From contig OZ023273.1 in assembly GCA_964007475.1 (NCBI GenBank), forward strand, positions 47,927,525 through 47,991,524: DNA of 64,000 nt, in the 5' to 3' direction. A program made the translations under genes and the position numbers. The notes under the pieces are model-generated. The model saw only the letters and a program-made list of their open reading frames with translations, did no database searches and was not told where the DNA came from. Every line of letters starts with the position of its first letter. Position 1 is the first letter of the stretch. Positions 1-11,418 of the stretch are shown piece by piece. This DNA is from Hybos culiciformis (lineage: Eukaryota > Arthropoda > Insecta > Diptera > Hybotidae).

Positions 1-380
1 AAAAATTTCAAAGTCAAAACGTGTCACATACAATTGACTACTAATTCCTATTTTCATTAAAGCTCTAATAATGCCAAAAAAAAAATTAACTGAACAACAT
101 AAATAAGCATAATGTATATTGTATAACTTCATTATAGTAATGTGAAAGTTTCATATCAAGTTAATTGCATGTTTTTAGGAAGGATTAAATCGAATGAATG
201 ATTATACAGAAAGAGCTTAAGCTCATGATATGCAACTTTGTTATTTCAATTCCACTCAAAACAGAAAAATTGTTTTTTTTTTTATATAATCAAAAGAAAA
301 AAAGCAAATTAATCTACCAATATTTTTAAAAGAAATATAAAATATAAATCTAAACATACGTTTTTGTGTTTTTCTTTCAG
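1..380. other. AT-rich non-coding DNA
   Basis: Nothing recognisable: poly-A/T runs and no open frame of note on either strand. Confidence 0.6.
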
Positions 381-399
381 TTTTGTCCTTGTTAAATTT

Positions 400-480
400 T
401 CATTTGACATTTTCTGTTGCCTTGAAAATATCACTGTTGTTATTTATGGAAAATGATGGACGCATTTGTGGGTTAATTTT
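400..480 (-). other. possible terminal exon (weak)
   Basis: On the minus strand a T-rich tract ending in tttattttcag (AG at 482-481) precedes a phase-0 open frame of 26 codons ending in TGA at 402-400, containing MRPSFSINNNSDIFKATENVK. G+C is visibly above the flanks. However, the plus strand also carries an acceptor-like tttttctttcag ending at 380 followed by open frames, so the strand is ambiguous. T-rich tracts followed by CAG are common by chance in DNA this AT-rich. No family is recognised. Confidence 0.15.
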
Positions 481-482
481 CT

Positions 483-1080
483 GAAAATAAAAGAAAAAAA
501 AACTCTTTTTTTATTATTAAATAATATCAAATGAATGTATGTATATAATGTATGTATATGAATACAACAAACACATATTTTTTATTTCATTGTGATGTAA
601 ATTCATTGAAAATAAAAATTTTCTTTTATTTCTCTAGTTTTGAGTCAATATTATTGTTCAGATTATGTAATTATGTCGTTATGTCAAAAAAGACAATAAA
701 CTATGCTTGACCATTATTATTATTTTTCGATCGGATGAGTACATTGATTAACTCAGAATAGAATAAACAACTCTCTCATCTTAATTTAAAAAAAATATTT
801 TTTAATAATTATATTAACAGAAAATTAACCAAAGATCTTCGAAAACAATTTTATTTAAGCCTAAAAAATAAGTAGTAAAATCTTAATTTATGGAAGTTAA
901 GCTAAGTAAACGTGAAAATATTAATCTAAAAAGTTGTTCTCGATCGATTTACAAAATTTTTTTATTTTTTTTTTAGATTTCTGTCTGCACTAATTGCAAT
1001 TTTTGCCACCAGCTACAATTTTGTTCTATGTACAGAAAACATCCAAACAATTTTCCTATTTTTAATCCGTTTTTGATTAA
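483..1080. other. AT-rich non-coding DNA
   Basis: No gene or repeat boundary seen. It contains poly-A/T runs and ATGTATGTATAT-type simple sequence (about 534-560). Confidence 0.6.
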
Positions 1081-1090
1081 AAAATAAAAA

Positions 1091-1317
1091 AACCGACTTC
1101 ATATAATATGTTTTCACTTTCTGTCTGTCGTTTGCCAGTAAATTAGTTTGAACAGTTTTAAATATGGACAAACTCTTTCACTTTCAGCCAAGAGAAAATG
1201 TGAGATTCTTCGAGTTATAAGCTCCCAAACGGCGAAGGGTCTATATAATTTTCGTGTAAAATTTATATTATTTTAAATTTTGGAATGGATTCTGACGAAA
1301 ATTAGTATGTGGGAATA
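1091..1317 (+). repeat. dispersed repeat family, copy 1
   Basis: It shares an ordered series of segments with sequences near 14.0/15.0 kb and 28.2 kb: tatgttttcactttctgtct near the start, a 'gggtct-ata-taattttc' block in the middle, and 'ttctgacgaaaattagtat' at the end. No terminal repeats or coding frame are visible. It is probably a fragment of an old transposon, class unknown. Confidence 0.5.
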
Positions 1318-1375
1318 TTTTGATAAAACGAAACCAATAAAATGGAAAGATTGTGTCCAAGGAGGGGGATGGAAA

Positions 1376-1930
1376 TAAGGCCGCAGGAAATAAGACCGCG
1401 ACGTTTTTTTGTTGCGGTCTTATTTCATTTTGAAAAATGAAATAAGGCCGCGAAGATTTTTTCGCGGCCTTATTTCGTTTTTCAAAATGAAATAAGGCCG
1501 CGAAAAAATCCTCGCGGTCATATTTCATTTTGAAAAATGAAATAAGACCGCAAAAAATTCCTCGCGGCCTTATTTCGTTTTGAAAAATGAAATAAGGCCG
1601 CGACAAAAAAAAACAATTATTCGGAGGGCTAATTTCATTTTTATAAACGTTTTTCAAAATGAAATAAGGCCGCGAAAAAATCCTCGCGGCCTTATTTCAT
1701 TTTTCAAAATGAAATTAGCCCTCCGATTAATTTTTTTTTTTGTCGCGGTCTTATTTCATTTTTCAAAACGAAATAAGGCCGCAAGGAATTTTATGCGGTC
1801 TTATTTCATTTTTCAAAATGAAATAAGACCGCGAGGATTTTTTCGCGGCCTTATTTCATTTTTCAAAATGAAATAAGACCGCAACAAAAAACCTATCGCG
1901 GCCTTATTTCCCGCGGCCTTATTTCACTGC
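1376..1930. repeat. long nested palindrome (GGCCGCG/CGCGGCC fold-back)
   Basis: The 555-bp block is an imperfect palindrome centred near 1674. The left half (1376-1639) matches the right half (1709-1925) in inverted orientation, including the unusual inner segment ggagggctaatttcat at 1624-1639 against atgaaattagccctcc at 1709-1724. Each half is itself a chain of roughly 50-bp palindromes alternating gaaataaggccgcg and cgcggccttatttc, separated by A-rich or T-rich spacers. It is strongly GC- and CpG-rich against its surroundings. Open frames here translate to repetitive FQNEIRPR-type peptides and are by-products of the repeat. It may be a fold-back transposon; no clear target duplication is seen at the edges. 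Confidence 0.9.
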
Positions 1931-1993
1931 GCCGTCATAACTAAAGAAACATAAAAAAGTTTAGGCCATATTAATGACTAACAATTAGACTTA

Positions 1994-2607
1994 AGCGGCG
2001 GTCACACGAGGCTGGTTTACCAGCCGCTTGTAGCTGCTTGCTGCTAACAGCCAGTTAACAAGCACTGTCATGTCCGCTGGTGCCAGCAGCAGCGGAGCTA
2101 TTTCAGTAGCGGCTGGTGAAGTTGAACGGTTCAACTTTACTAGCGCTGCTGGACAATGTTGTTGTTGATTATTTTGTTTCAGATTTAACTTTTTTGATTT
2201 GAATTTTTCAATATTACTTTACTAATAGTAGTGTAATTAAAATAAAATGGGACCAAAAAGTAATGATGAGAAGTGAAATTCAAATCAAATAATTATTTTT
2301 TTTGAAATATATAACAAATATGATTGTTTGTGGGATGCAACTTCACCGTCTTATTTAAAAAGGCCAATTGCCAATTGCCTTCTTAACAATTTCCTTAACA
2401 TTTCTTTCCTATGTAAAGACATTTTGTACGAAACAGTGACCAAAATATATAAAACTGATTCAAAACATCGCAGCTGCCAAACCAGCTGCTGCTGTTTGCA
2501 CAACACTGTGTGAACCCTTCCGTATGCTGGTTGCTGTCGCTGCTAGCCAGCCGCTGCTAACTAGCAGCGACCAGCGGCTGGTAAACCTGCCTCGTGTGAC
2601 AGCCGCT
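1994..2607. mobile_element. Harbinger-like MITE, TTA target duplication
   Basis: A non-autonomous DNA transposon of about 614 bp. The terminal inverted repeats read AGCGGCGGTCACACGAGG on the left and, complemented, AGCGGCTGTCACACGAGG on the right, followed inward by further matching GGTTTACCAGCCGC. TTA flanks both ends (1991-1993 and 2608-2610), the three-base duplication usual for PIF/Harbinger elements. The subterminal regions are unusually rich in CAGC/GCTG. The middle is AT-rich with no transposase frame. The TIR core GGCTGTCACAC is shared with the fold-back arms at 7.6 and 8.7 kb, suggesting related terminal sequences. Confidence 0.8.
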
Positions 2608-2610
2608 TTA

Positions 2611-5600
2611 GGGACTGAAATTGGATTTCTAGGAAATTTGGTATGTGAACAGAGATCGATATTAGAAAAAACAAAAAAAATATTCCAGAAATACCCAGAA
2701 ATCCAATGGTTGAAATTCCATATTTTTTTTCCGGTACATTCACAAATGGTGATTGCAAATAGAAAGATAAAATTATAGATGCTTTTTTTTCTTATTTTTT
2801 GTGTGATTTATTTTCCATATATTCTTTTCAATTAAGTATTATGTCATAATATCACTTAATTCCATATTTATGTAAATCTAAAAGTTTAATTTTATATTTA
2901 GATAACATTTTAAATAAACTATTTGCTTAACTCAATAATTTTCTGAATTTAAATTTACATAATCACAGTATTATCTTTAAAAAAAAAGAGACTATCCATC
3001 CATACATACGTTTTGCTAACCTAAGTTACATTGCCATTATTTTTAAAAAAAACCCATATGATGTTTTTTAATAACTGTCTTTATGTCCATTAAATTTACC
3101 ATCACCATCGTAACCATAAACACATTTTGAAGGTAAAATATTTTATCCTTTTTAGAAAATGTTTAAAACATTTTTTGTCACAAACATTCATTTGACAAAA
3201 CCCCACAACATTATGTTATAAAAGCTGTATTCGAAGTACATAATATATATTACATGCATAAGGTATGTATATGTAGATGTACAATAATAGGAAAATTTTT
3301 TTTTTATAACAACTATAGAAATTTCTATAAATTTATACATTCGTCAGTTAGATATTAAAACTACTTATATGAGTATAATTAACTATTATAATGGGCATTA
3401 AAAAATATTTAAAAATAATATTATACTATTACAATATTTTTACGAAAAACTTTATTTCAAATAAAAATTTAAAAAATTCAATGAAACATAATTATATTAA
3501 GGAATTCACATGAAAATATATGCACGAAGGAATAACATAAACATAACAGAAAGTTTTAACTTAATCGTATACTTATACTTATATTTATATAATAACAGAA
3601 ATAATTTTTGGCAAAATTGTATGAGTCTGTCTAGAAGAGACATTAATTTTTAATTTATTTTAAACTAAGTTAAATTAATACATTAAAAACAATATAATTA
3701 TTATAAACTTTTAGAGTTCATTTAATCGATGATTTTATTTGGTTTAAAACAATTTTACAAACTTGAGAAAATTTGAACTTGCATAAATGATTGGAAAAAA
3801 TACAAAAATTATTTAATATATTTAAAGAAAAGGTTATAATATAATACTATACAAAATTTATTTATATAATGTGTAAATCAGAAAGTTTTGTTTCTATATT
3901 AACATTGAAGCTAAATTTGATTAGAAAATTGTAAACAATTTTATGGGAAATAAATAATGCTATTTTTATTGGTAATTGAAATTTAATTATATTTGATTGT
4001 TACGATTTTTATGAAACACTTGTATATAGACCCACATGATTGGTAATAAAGTCTTAAGTTCGACTATGAAATTTAATTTTTTTTTTTTTGCTTACGGTTT
4101 TTATTCTGAATTATTTGGTTCAGCTTGCATTGTGAGTTCGTGATTTTTGTATTAGGGTTTTAATTGATCTTACATCTTATGTATATATATAATAATAAGC
4201 ACGTACATTACACATAAATCTTCTTAAATCTGTATGTTTATTTTAAACTAAAAAATAATAAATTGACTTAATTTCAATAATTCTAGAATCTAAGTTCTAA
4301 AATTAATTTTAATGTCAAGAAGTGAAATTTAAAAAAGCAATAATTCAAAATTTATAATTAAGCTCTCAAAACAATCAAATAAAAGTAAATTTTTTTTTTA
4401 TAATCTTGAGTTATTCGACCCCTATTTTCAAAGTAGTAATTGAACCTTAGCATCCATTGAAAACATAAAAATATACACATACTTACATACAATATAAAAA
4501 GCTTAAAAATTATGCATACATACTTACAAGTATATAAACTTATAAAAGGCAAACATTTTCATGAAAAGAGAATATTTTTAATTACAACCCAAAGGATTTT
4601 TAAATCCTGAGATATACAAACTTACATATATAAAAAAATCATATAATGTACATAAGTAAATACATAATGTATGTTTCAAATTTCAACAAAAATTATAAAA
4701 GGTCTTTTGCAAAAGTATTCAAATCATTAAACTGATTTTGTTAATTTTCACTTGAATTTCAAAAATAAATAAGATATTATTTCGAAAAAAGAGACAAGTT
4801 ATTTGTATACCCACTCATTAAAAAAGCATATTGGAATTTTAAACCAATATTAGGACTTCTTTAAAAATACATAAAATCTTAAATGTATTTGTACGTATCC
4901 TATTTTTGTGAATATTATTAAGAATTTAATTATAATGCTTTATGTAGAAAAAAAAAATTCATCGATCCATTTCAAATTAGAGAAGGCTTAAGCAACTTCA
5001 TCTTTTGTTCCAACACACATTTTAAATTTGCGTCGAAAACATTTTTCCTTTGTGTAGTACAGACAAATTTAGAATGAGAATATTTTAATTATATTTGTTT
5101 CACAAGCAAAAAATACTTAAAATTGAATATTTTGTCACAGTACACTTTGAAGTTAATATAAGCAAACTTTCTCTGTTTACTATTTCAAGAAGAAGTCCTT
5201 TACTCAGGTGTATTCTCAATTTACAAAAGGGTTTAAAATAACATTCACATAAGATTTCGAACGATATGCTACATATTATATACAGATATTTTATTAATAA
5301 TTTTTATCAAAGTCGGCAAAGATTATATGCTTAAATCTCCTGAGAGCTTAGCATTTCTTTTAACATTTGATTTTGTGCTTTCAACTATGTCAATTTTATT
5401 TTTGCAAAAAAAATGTTCAGTGTATTTTACATCCATTATCATGGAAACGAAAATTGGTATCATTGATTATTTTTTTTTCTGCTTCCTTTTTAATTTAAAG
5501 GATTAAACATTAGAAACATGTTCAATGTTCCAGAAATAACAACTATCATAAAGTATAGAAACACCAAACAGCAAGCATAGAAAATCTACGAAAAAAAAAA

Positions 5601-6040
5601 TTAAATTCAATGAAATTTCACCCTTTTGCCAAATTCAATATTGTCAATTGAGAAAATATATGTATACTTACCTATGTATTATTAAAAAGGTTAGTTTTGT
5701 CAGAAAATTTCAAAAATATGTAAATTTCTACACCACCTTTAATTGTTTTTTAGCCTCTCTATATAGAACAAGTTGATTATATTAAATAATTTAGCATCTT
5801 CTCTAGACTAACTGTCACAACCAGGTACCCATAATGATTTTTTTTTGTAATGGCTTTAAAATTAATCTGTACTCAGAGATGTGGGGTTTTTTGTCGCACA
5901 ACAAAGTAAGAAAATTTTAGGTTCCGTAAAAATATTCGATTCATCAAAAATTCAAAAAAATTTTAAAAATCAAAAAATACTTCTCAAGCAAGAATATGTA
6001 ATATCCATTCTGCACCAGTGCGAAAAATGGTAAATAAAAT
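2611..6040. other. AT-rich non-coding DNA
   Basis: About 3.4 kb with no supportable gene, RNA gene or element boundary. Homopolymer runs dominate. A donor-like GTAAGTATAC on the minus strand near 5665-5674 has no convincing exon next to it. Confidence 0.6.
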
Positions 6041-6049
6041 TTAGTGTAT

Positions 6050-6178
6050 CTAAAACCAAGCTGGGGTCGATCCTAATGCTTTAAATTTAAGCTGAACACT
6101 GAGATTAGTAGAATTCTCCCTGTACCATAGCTTAAATTTTCCAAAATCTCTATGCGACATCAAAGCAGTTACTTGCAT
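6050..6178 (-). other. short protein-like open frame, unknown
   Basis: A minus-strand frame open from a stop at 6202-6200 to TAG at 6052-6050. From the ATG at 6178 it would give 42 residues beginning MQVTALMSHRDFGKFKLWYR. The composition is unlike the low-complexity frames nearby, and the 5990-6190 island has clearly higher G+C than its flanks. I do not recognise the peptide. No good splice sites or upstream frame were seen, so it could be an exon remnant, a transposon fragment or chance. Confidence 0.2.
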
Positions 6179-6454
6179 AGAAATGGCAGCGTTAAAATAT
6201 TAAAGTTTTAAAATTGTGGAAAAACGACTCTATAATATATGGATATATAATAATGTATTATATTTACTATATATATATGTAGCAGTGGCGTGCGGTGACT
6301 TTTATTTGAAGGTGTGCAGAGTTGTCCCACCCTTGGAGTGACCCAGAACCAATGACGAGGACGTAGAGGCACTATGGTTCCATTTTTTTTTTTTTATTTT
6401 TTTTTATTAATCTAGATTGTAGTTAATTATAGTTTATAATGTTTTGAATTAAAT

Positions 6455-7306
6455 CAGCGCCGTACTATAGCAAGTGCAACAAGTGCAATCGCACTGGGCC
6501 TCCTATTTTTGAGGGGCCCCCAAATATTAAATACATTAGAAAAACTTCTCCAATAACAAAAAAATACCACGAATTGAAAAAATCAAGGATGAAAATTCAA
6601 AATTCGTTTAACTTTCAAACAAATCTAGTTGGCTAAGATTTGATTTGAAACAAATATACTTAATAATTTAGTTGTGTTTTTGGTTCAAATTATTGTTTTC
6701 TTTCATTTTATAGTGTCTTATTGGTAAAAAGTACTATAATTTCAAAGTTTTAAACAGAAATACGTTTTATTTTAATTGTAATAAATAGTGAATTTTCGCA
6801 AATTATAAATATCATTAATAGTTTAAATTTTTTGGGTCCATCGTTAATATTAGTGCGGATATTACATATTAATTTTAGGTAATATTGTCTCAGTTTTTTT
6901 TTCAATATATTTATTTTAGTTTTTTATTTTTTTATACTGTTTCTGTAACATTTTCCAAATGTATGTATCGTATATCGAATAATTTTAACAATACGCCGTT
7001 ACCGTTGCTCACTGTGAACGATCGTTTTCAAAACTAAAATTGATTGAAAATTATCTAAGGTCTACAATGTCGCAGGAAAGACTCTCTGGATTAGCAATAC
7101 TATCGATTGAAAACGCAATAGCCAGAACGATTGATTATAATGATGTAATTGATGAATTTGCCGGCAAAAGAGATAGAAAAATTGCGTTATAATTTCTTTC
7201 TTTTATTATTTTAATTAAAATCAATAAAAATGAATTCAATAAAATTTGAAAAAAAAAAAATTTTTAGTGTCAGCACAGGGCCCCCAAAAGTTGCAGCACG
7301 GCGCTG
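6455..7306 (+). mobile_element. hAT element nested in another hAT, 8-bp TSD
   Basis: An 852-bp element with short TIRs (CAGCGCCGTACTATAG on the left; complemented right end CAGCGCCGTGCTGCAA) and an exact 8-bp target duplication aattaaat at 6447-6454 and 7307-7314. Subterminal CACTGGGCC and GGGCCC blocks are also present. It retains the 3' end of a transposase gene (6992-7192) but has lost most of the coding region, so it is an internally deleted derivative of an autonomous hAT. Confidence 0.9.
6992..7192 (+). pseudogene. hAT transposase C-terminal fragment
   Basis: The frame ends at TAA 7190-7192. It encodes the dimerisation region typical of hAT transposases, TVAHCERSFSKLKLIENYLR, followed by STMSQERLSGLAILSIEN and an acidic/basic tail. 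In the family this C-terminal segment carries the conserved ERSFS-K-KLIK block. The upstream catalytic region (RNase H-like DDE fold) is missing: sequence before about 6990 is AT-rich and shows no matching frame. No start codon can be assigned and the fragment cannot encode an active enzyme. The frame itself is uninterrupted for about 66 codons, suggesting a fairly recent deletion derivative. Confidence 0.85.
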
Positions 7307-7583
7307 AATTAAATTTAATTTCACAATAGTTCTTCTCCTCAAAAAAATTTTAAAATAAAAATATTCCGTGTAAAAAAATTCAACATGCATTTTGTTACTG
7401 TAATTTCCTCTTGAAATTTAATTACACCAACCAAACGCAACTAGAATATTTTACGTTCAGAATATTTTTATTCCAAAATTTTCCTGAGAAGCATTAAACT
7501 AAATATTAACAACAACATTTCAATAGACATTTTTTTTTAAAGACAACATTATTGTCACTTACAACCGTTTACTTTTCAGAATC

Positions 7584-8718
7584 TTATAAGGCTGTCACAC
7601 TTCGGCTTTTTAATGGCTTTTTGAAAAAGCTATCATCGTTGTGGCTATTTCGTGGCGTTTTCCATACAAAAAAAAGAAAAAAAAGCTAGTGGCTTTTCAA
7701 AAAGCCACTAGAAAATCAGGGATCAAATAACAAATGAGCTCTGTGAGAAAAAAATAAACTAACAATTGCATACTTTCAGGAAGTTGGCGGCAATTTTTTA
7801 AAAAAAACGAATAAAAAAACAAAAAAAATTCCCAAAAAAAAAGGAAAAAGATATGACAAAACGAGAAAAAAAAAGAAAAAAAACCAAAAAGTGCAAGTGT
7901 GAACGCATTTAAAAAAGCCGTCATGAGTAGTGGCTTTTTAGTTGTAGTGTGACTCGCTTATAACGATTCTTATGTTCAGAGGAGAAAAATTCCCTTGAGC
8001 GGCAAAACATCAAAAGCACAAAACAAAACAAAAGAACACACCTTCACAGTTTTCCACTAGAGTTCTTGAGCGCCAAAACATTATAAGCACAAAACAAAAC
8101 AAAACAAAACACACTTCACAGTTTTCCACTAGAGTTCTTATTTTCAGAGAGAGAAAAATTCCCTTGAGCGGCAAAACATTAAAAGCACAAAACAATATAA
8201 AAAGCTTACACCTTCACAGTTTTCCACTAGAGTTTTTTGTGTAGGATCAGAAATTGTTTATAATGTTCGTTTGTTGATAGAGAGGTGCAGAAATTTTGTA
8301 GCACACAAAAGGATTTATTTTTTGTTATTTTGCTTGTGTAATAAGCGAGTCACACTACAACTAAAAAGCCACTACTCATGACGGCTTTTTTAAATGCGTT
8401 CACACTTGCACTTTTTGGTTTTTTTTCTTTTTTTTTCTCGTTTTGTCATATCTTTTTCCTTTTTTTTTGGGATTTTTTTTTGTTTTTTTATTCGTTTTTT
8501 TTAAAAAATTGCCGCCAACTTCCTGAAAGTATGCAATTGTTAGTTTATTTTTTTCTCACAGAGCTCATTTGTTATTTGATCCCTGATTTTCTAGTGGCTT
8601 TTTGAAAAGCCACTAGCTTTTTTTTCTTTTTTTTGTATGGAAAAAGCCACGAAATAGCCACAACGATGATAGCTTTTTCAAAAAGCCATTAAAAAGCCGA
8701 AGTGTGACAGCCTTATAA
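7584..8718. mobile_element. fold-back element with 378-bp inverted arms
   Basis: Two 378-bp arms, 7584-7961 and 8341-8718, are near-perfect inverted copies (at least two mismatches seen) around a 379-bp spacer. The outer ends read TTATAAGGCTGTCACACTTC and the inner ends TAAGCGAGTCACACTAC, so each arm also looks like a small MITE with its own TIRs. The palindromic TTATAA at the outer ends leaves the target duplication ambiguous (TTATAA, TATA or TA). It lies inside the 6283-9066 hAT element. The 75-residue frames in each arm (poly-Phe) are repeat artefacts. Confidence 0.85.
7974..8236. repeat. three degenerate tandem repeats in fold-back spacer
   Basis: Three copies of a 70-95-bp unit end at about 8067, 8139 and 8236. 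Each carries gagcg(g/c)caaaacat, an aaagcacaaaacaa tract, and finishes with cttcacagttttccactaga. Fold-back transposons often have such internal tandem arrays. Confidence 0.8.
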
Positions 8719-9074
8719 AATGATTACGCATGCGCAATGCTGGAAATTTTTTATATGAAAAATAAAAAGCTTTATTACTTTTGTTCAAGCAAGTTGTGCT
8801 AGCACCTGATTAGCACCAAAAAATTTGTTATAACTATAATTGCGGTGCGATAATGGTAAATTTTTAGTTTTTACTTTTTTCAGATTCTAACGCGATTTTT
8901 GAAAATATTCAGAGTACTTTTGTTTGCCAGTATGTATTGAAAAAAAAAAAACATATTGATTTAAAAACTCTAGCTAGTTATAATTTTTTTTATAATTTTA
9001 TTTTGATAATGTATTTTTTAAGAGAGTGTGCTCTGCACCTGGAGCACCTTAGACCGCTCGCCACTGATATGTAG

Positions 9075-11410
9075 AATAAAATATAGAACATATATATGAA
9101 TCTAAATACTATATTCGGTTCAAATTTTTCCAATCATTTCAGTTTCAAAAAACGCAAACAAAAAGTATAGGTTCTATGACACTTATATAATACATTTATA
9201 TTTTGTGAAATTTTTAACAATTATTTAAAATTAAGCATTATACTACTGAATAGTACGACTAAGTAATACATGTCCTTTGAGTTTTCCTAAAATCATGTTG
9301 CATGCAAATAAAACATTTCATATTAAATGAAAATTAACAAAAAGGTACACATATGTTGCTGCATTTCTCTCTCTCTCTGTCTATATATACTATTTTAATT
9401 CAATATTAATTTATAATTGGAGCACAAGTTGAATATGGTTGTGGTCTCAATTTTTCATAACCGTATATATACATATGTCACAATATCTTAACACTATTCA
9501 ACTCAAAACCACTACTTTTTTTTATTTTACCTCAATTCAATATCTCAATGAATAATATCATCTCTATATGATTGAAATTAAATTTGAAAAAAAAAAAAAA
9601 AAAAAAATTGAATTTATTTTTTTTTTCGAAATAAAAATTTATAAAAGAAATAAAAGCTAAAAGAATAATCTGATTCAACAAATAAAAATAATTTTATGCT
9701 TTTTTTTTTCTAACACAAAATAAAATTAATAAATACATAACATATATATTTTATATATATTTTTTTATATATTATTTTTTCTTTCATTCTATACCAAAGC
9801 AAGAACTTCATTACGTCTAAATTTTTGTTAAATTTAATATCATTTTTATTTATAATAATTTAATTATCTTTTTCTTGCTTCCGAAGAAGAAAAAAAAAAA
9901 CCTCAGAATTTTCTTATTTTTTTTTTTTTTTTTTGTTATTATACCCACAAAAAGAAAAACCGAAATCAAATCACTTAAACAATTTCTATTCTTTTTTTGG
10001 TTATTTTTTTTTTTTTTACTTTTTCTCTTCAGTCTTCACATCATAATATTTTCCTATAAAGTACATATTAAATAAGAAATAAAAATTAAATTATTTCCTC
10101 AATTTTTTGGATGATTACACATTTTTTGCGCTCAACTTCTAAACTTTTTTTTTTATTTTGATATGTTTTTCTTTTTACCCTCTAAAAAAAAGAATGAAAA
10201 TTCTGACATGGATCCTGATAGAAATAAAAATTGATCTTTAAAAACTTTATGAAATAACATCCAATTTATTGATATTTAATTACTGAAATAATGTAATTTT
10301 TTATTACTTTTTTCTTATATATATTTTCTGCAGAAATTTGCAGCGAAAATTTACAGAAAATTGAAAATAGGTCGTTTTATTGTTACAAAATTAGTAAATC
10401 CTAAACATTTTTTTTAATTTTTTATCAATTTATTGTTTATTAAATAGCTAGTTAAATGTGTTTAACAAACAATTTTTTTTTTAGTAAGGATTAAGATACT
10501 TTTAATTTTTTAATATGTAACTTATTTTTTTCTCTTGCTCAAATTGTGCTATAAAAAATAATACATGTATATAGACAAAATATATAGAACAATATAGAAT
10601 GAAGGTTCGCCTACTCCTGTAATCCTGTAACTATTGACAAATTCAATTTACAATAAATGAATACTAAATTACAGAAATTTTTCGTTAGCAAAAAAACTTT
10701 TTTTGAATAAATTTTTTTTTTAGGTAGTCTGTAATAAAAAAAAGGAACAAATTGAAGAGGATTCGCCCTTTCCAAAACATGAATATTTTTATAGAAAATT
10801 CTTTGATGCTTTTTTGTCCTTAATTTATTCTTTTTCTTTGAAATTTTTGATTTTGTACATATAAATAAGTTAGAGTATATACAAAATAATGTCTTCAAAT
10901 CATGAAAAAAAATACTTTATTCTTTGAAAAAACTTGTTATAAATAAGAAATCATTAAGAATCATAAAATCTTGTTCTTAAGGTAAACGTAACGAAATTCA
11001 CATCGTTTATGACAATATTTTTTTTTATAAATAAAATGGTTTAAATATTCTTCCCTTAAAAAATATAAATATTTTTTTTTTTGCTGACAAATCATAATCA
11101 TCATCTAAAAATCTTGACCAAACCTATTCAGGTCAACTTGGGTTTTTTTTTTACTTCTTTTAAAAGATTATAATATACATTATACAAGGTCTTGGAAATA
11201 TTTTAATCACATAATTAAAATATCTTGATTTAAGGAATTTAAATCATTTCAAATTTCTTGTTATAGATTTGAAAAATTAGATTAAAACCCAAATAAGTTA
11301 ACACTTTCAGGCTCAGTGTATAATTTCAAACATAACTTTACATGTATGAAATATATGCTGAGAACGCAAATTATACGTTTTATACTTAAGGCCTGAAAGT
11401 TGAATCTAAG
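9075..11410. other. AT-rich non-coding DNA
   Basis: No gene or element boundary seen. It includes a TCTCTCTCTCTCTGTC run at about 9366-9381 and long poly-A/T tracts around 9590-10020. Short frames here are lysine- or phenylalanine-rich products of those tracts. Confidence 0.6.
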
Positions 11411-11418
11411 CTTTAGTG

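Larger units (their letters stand above)
6283..9066. mobile_element. non-autonomous hAT element, split by two nested insertions
   Basis: The ends are CAGTGGCGTGCGGTGA on the left and, complemented, CAGTGGCGAGCGGTCTA on the right. An identical 8-bp duplication, atatgtag, flanks it at 6275-6282 and 9067-9074, as expected for hAT. Subterminal GGTGTGCAGAG and CTCTGCACC are also inverted matches. Once the inner insertions (6455-7306 and 7584-8718) and their duplications are set aside, roughly 0.8 kb of original element remains. It has no transposase frame, so it would depend on an enzyme supplied elsewhere. Confidence 0.88.

Noticed and set aside
1268..1876. Open frames of 129 and 98 codons on both strands over the nested palindrome
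   Set aside because: They translate the repeat unit over and over (FQNEIRPR) on both strands, so they are by-products of the palindrome.
2328..2778. Short frames in and beside the MITE at 1994-2607
   Set aside because: They overlap on both strands and run through the terminal repeat; no coding signature.
5665..5760. Donor-like ATAG/GTAAGTATAC on the minus strand
   Set aside because: No acceptor with an open frame upstream; expected by chance in this composition.
7697..8605. Identical 75-codon Phe-rich frames at 7697-7924 (minus) and 8378-8605 (plus)
   Set aside because: Same inverted-repeat arm in two orientations; composition is driven by poly-T.
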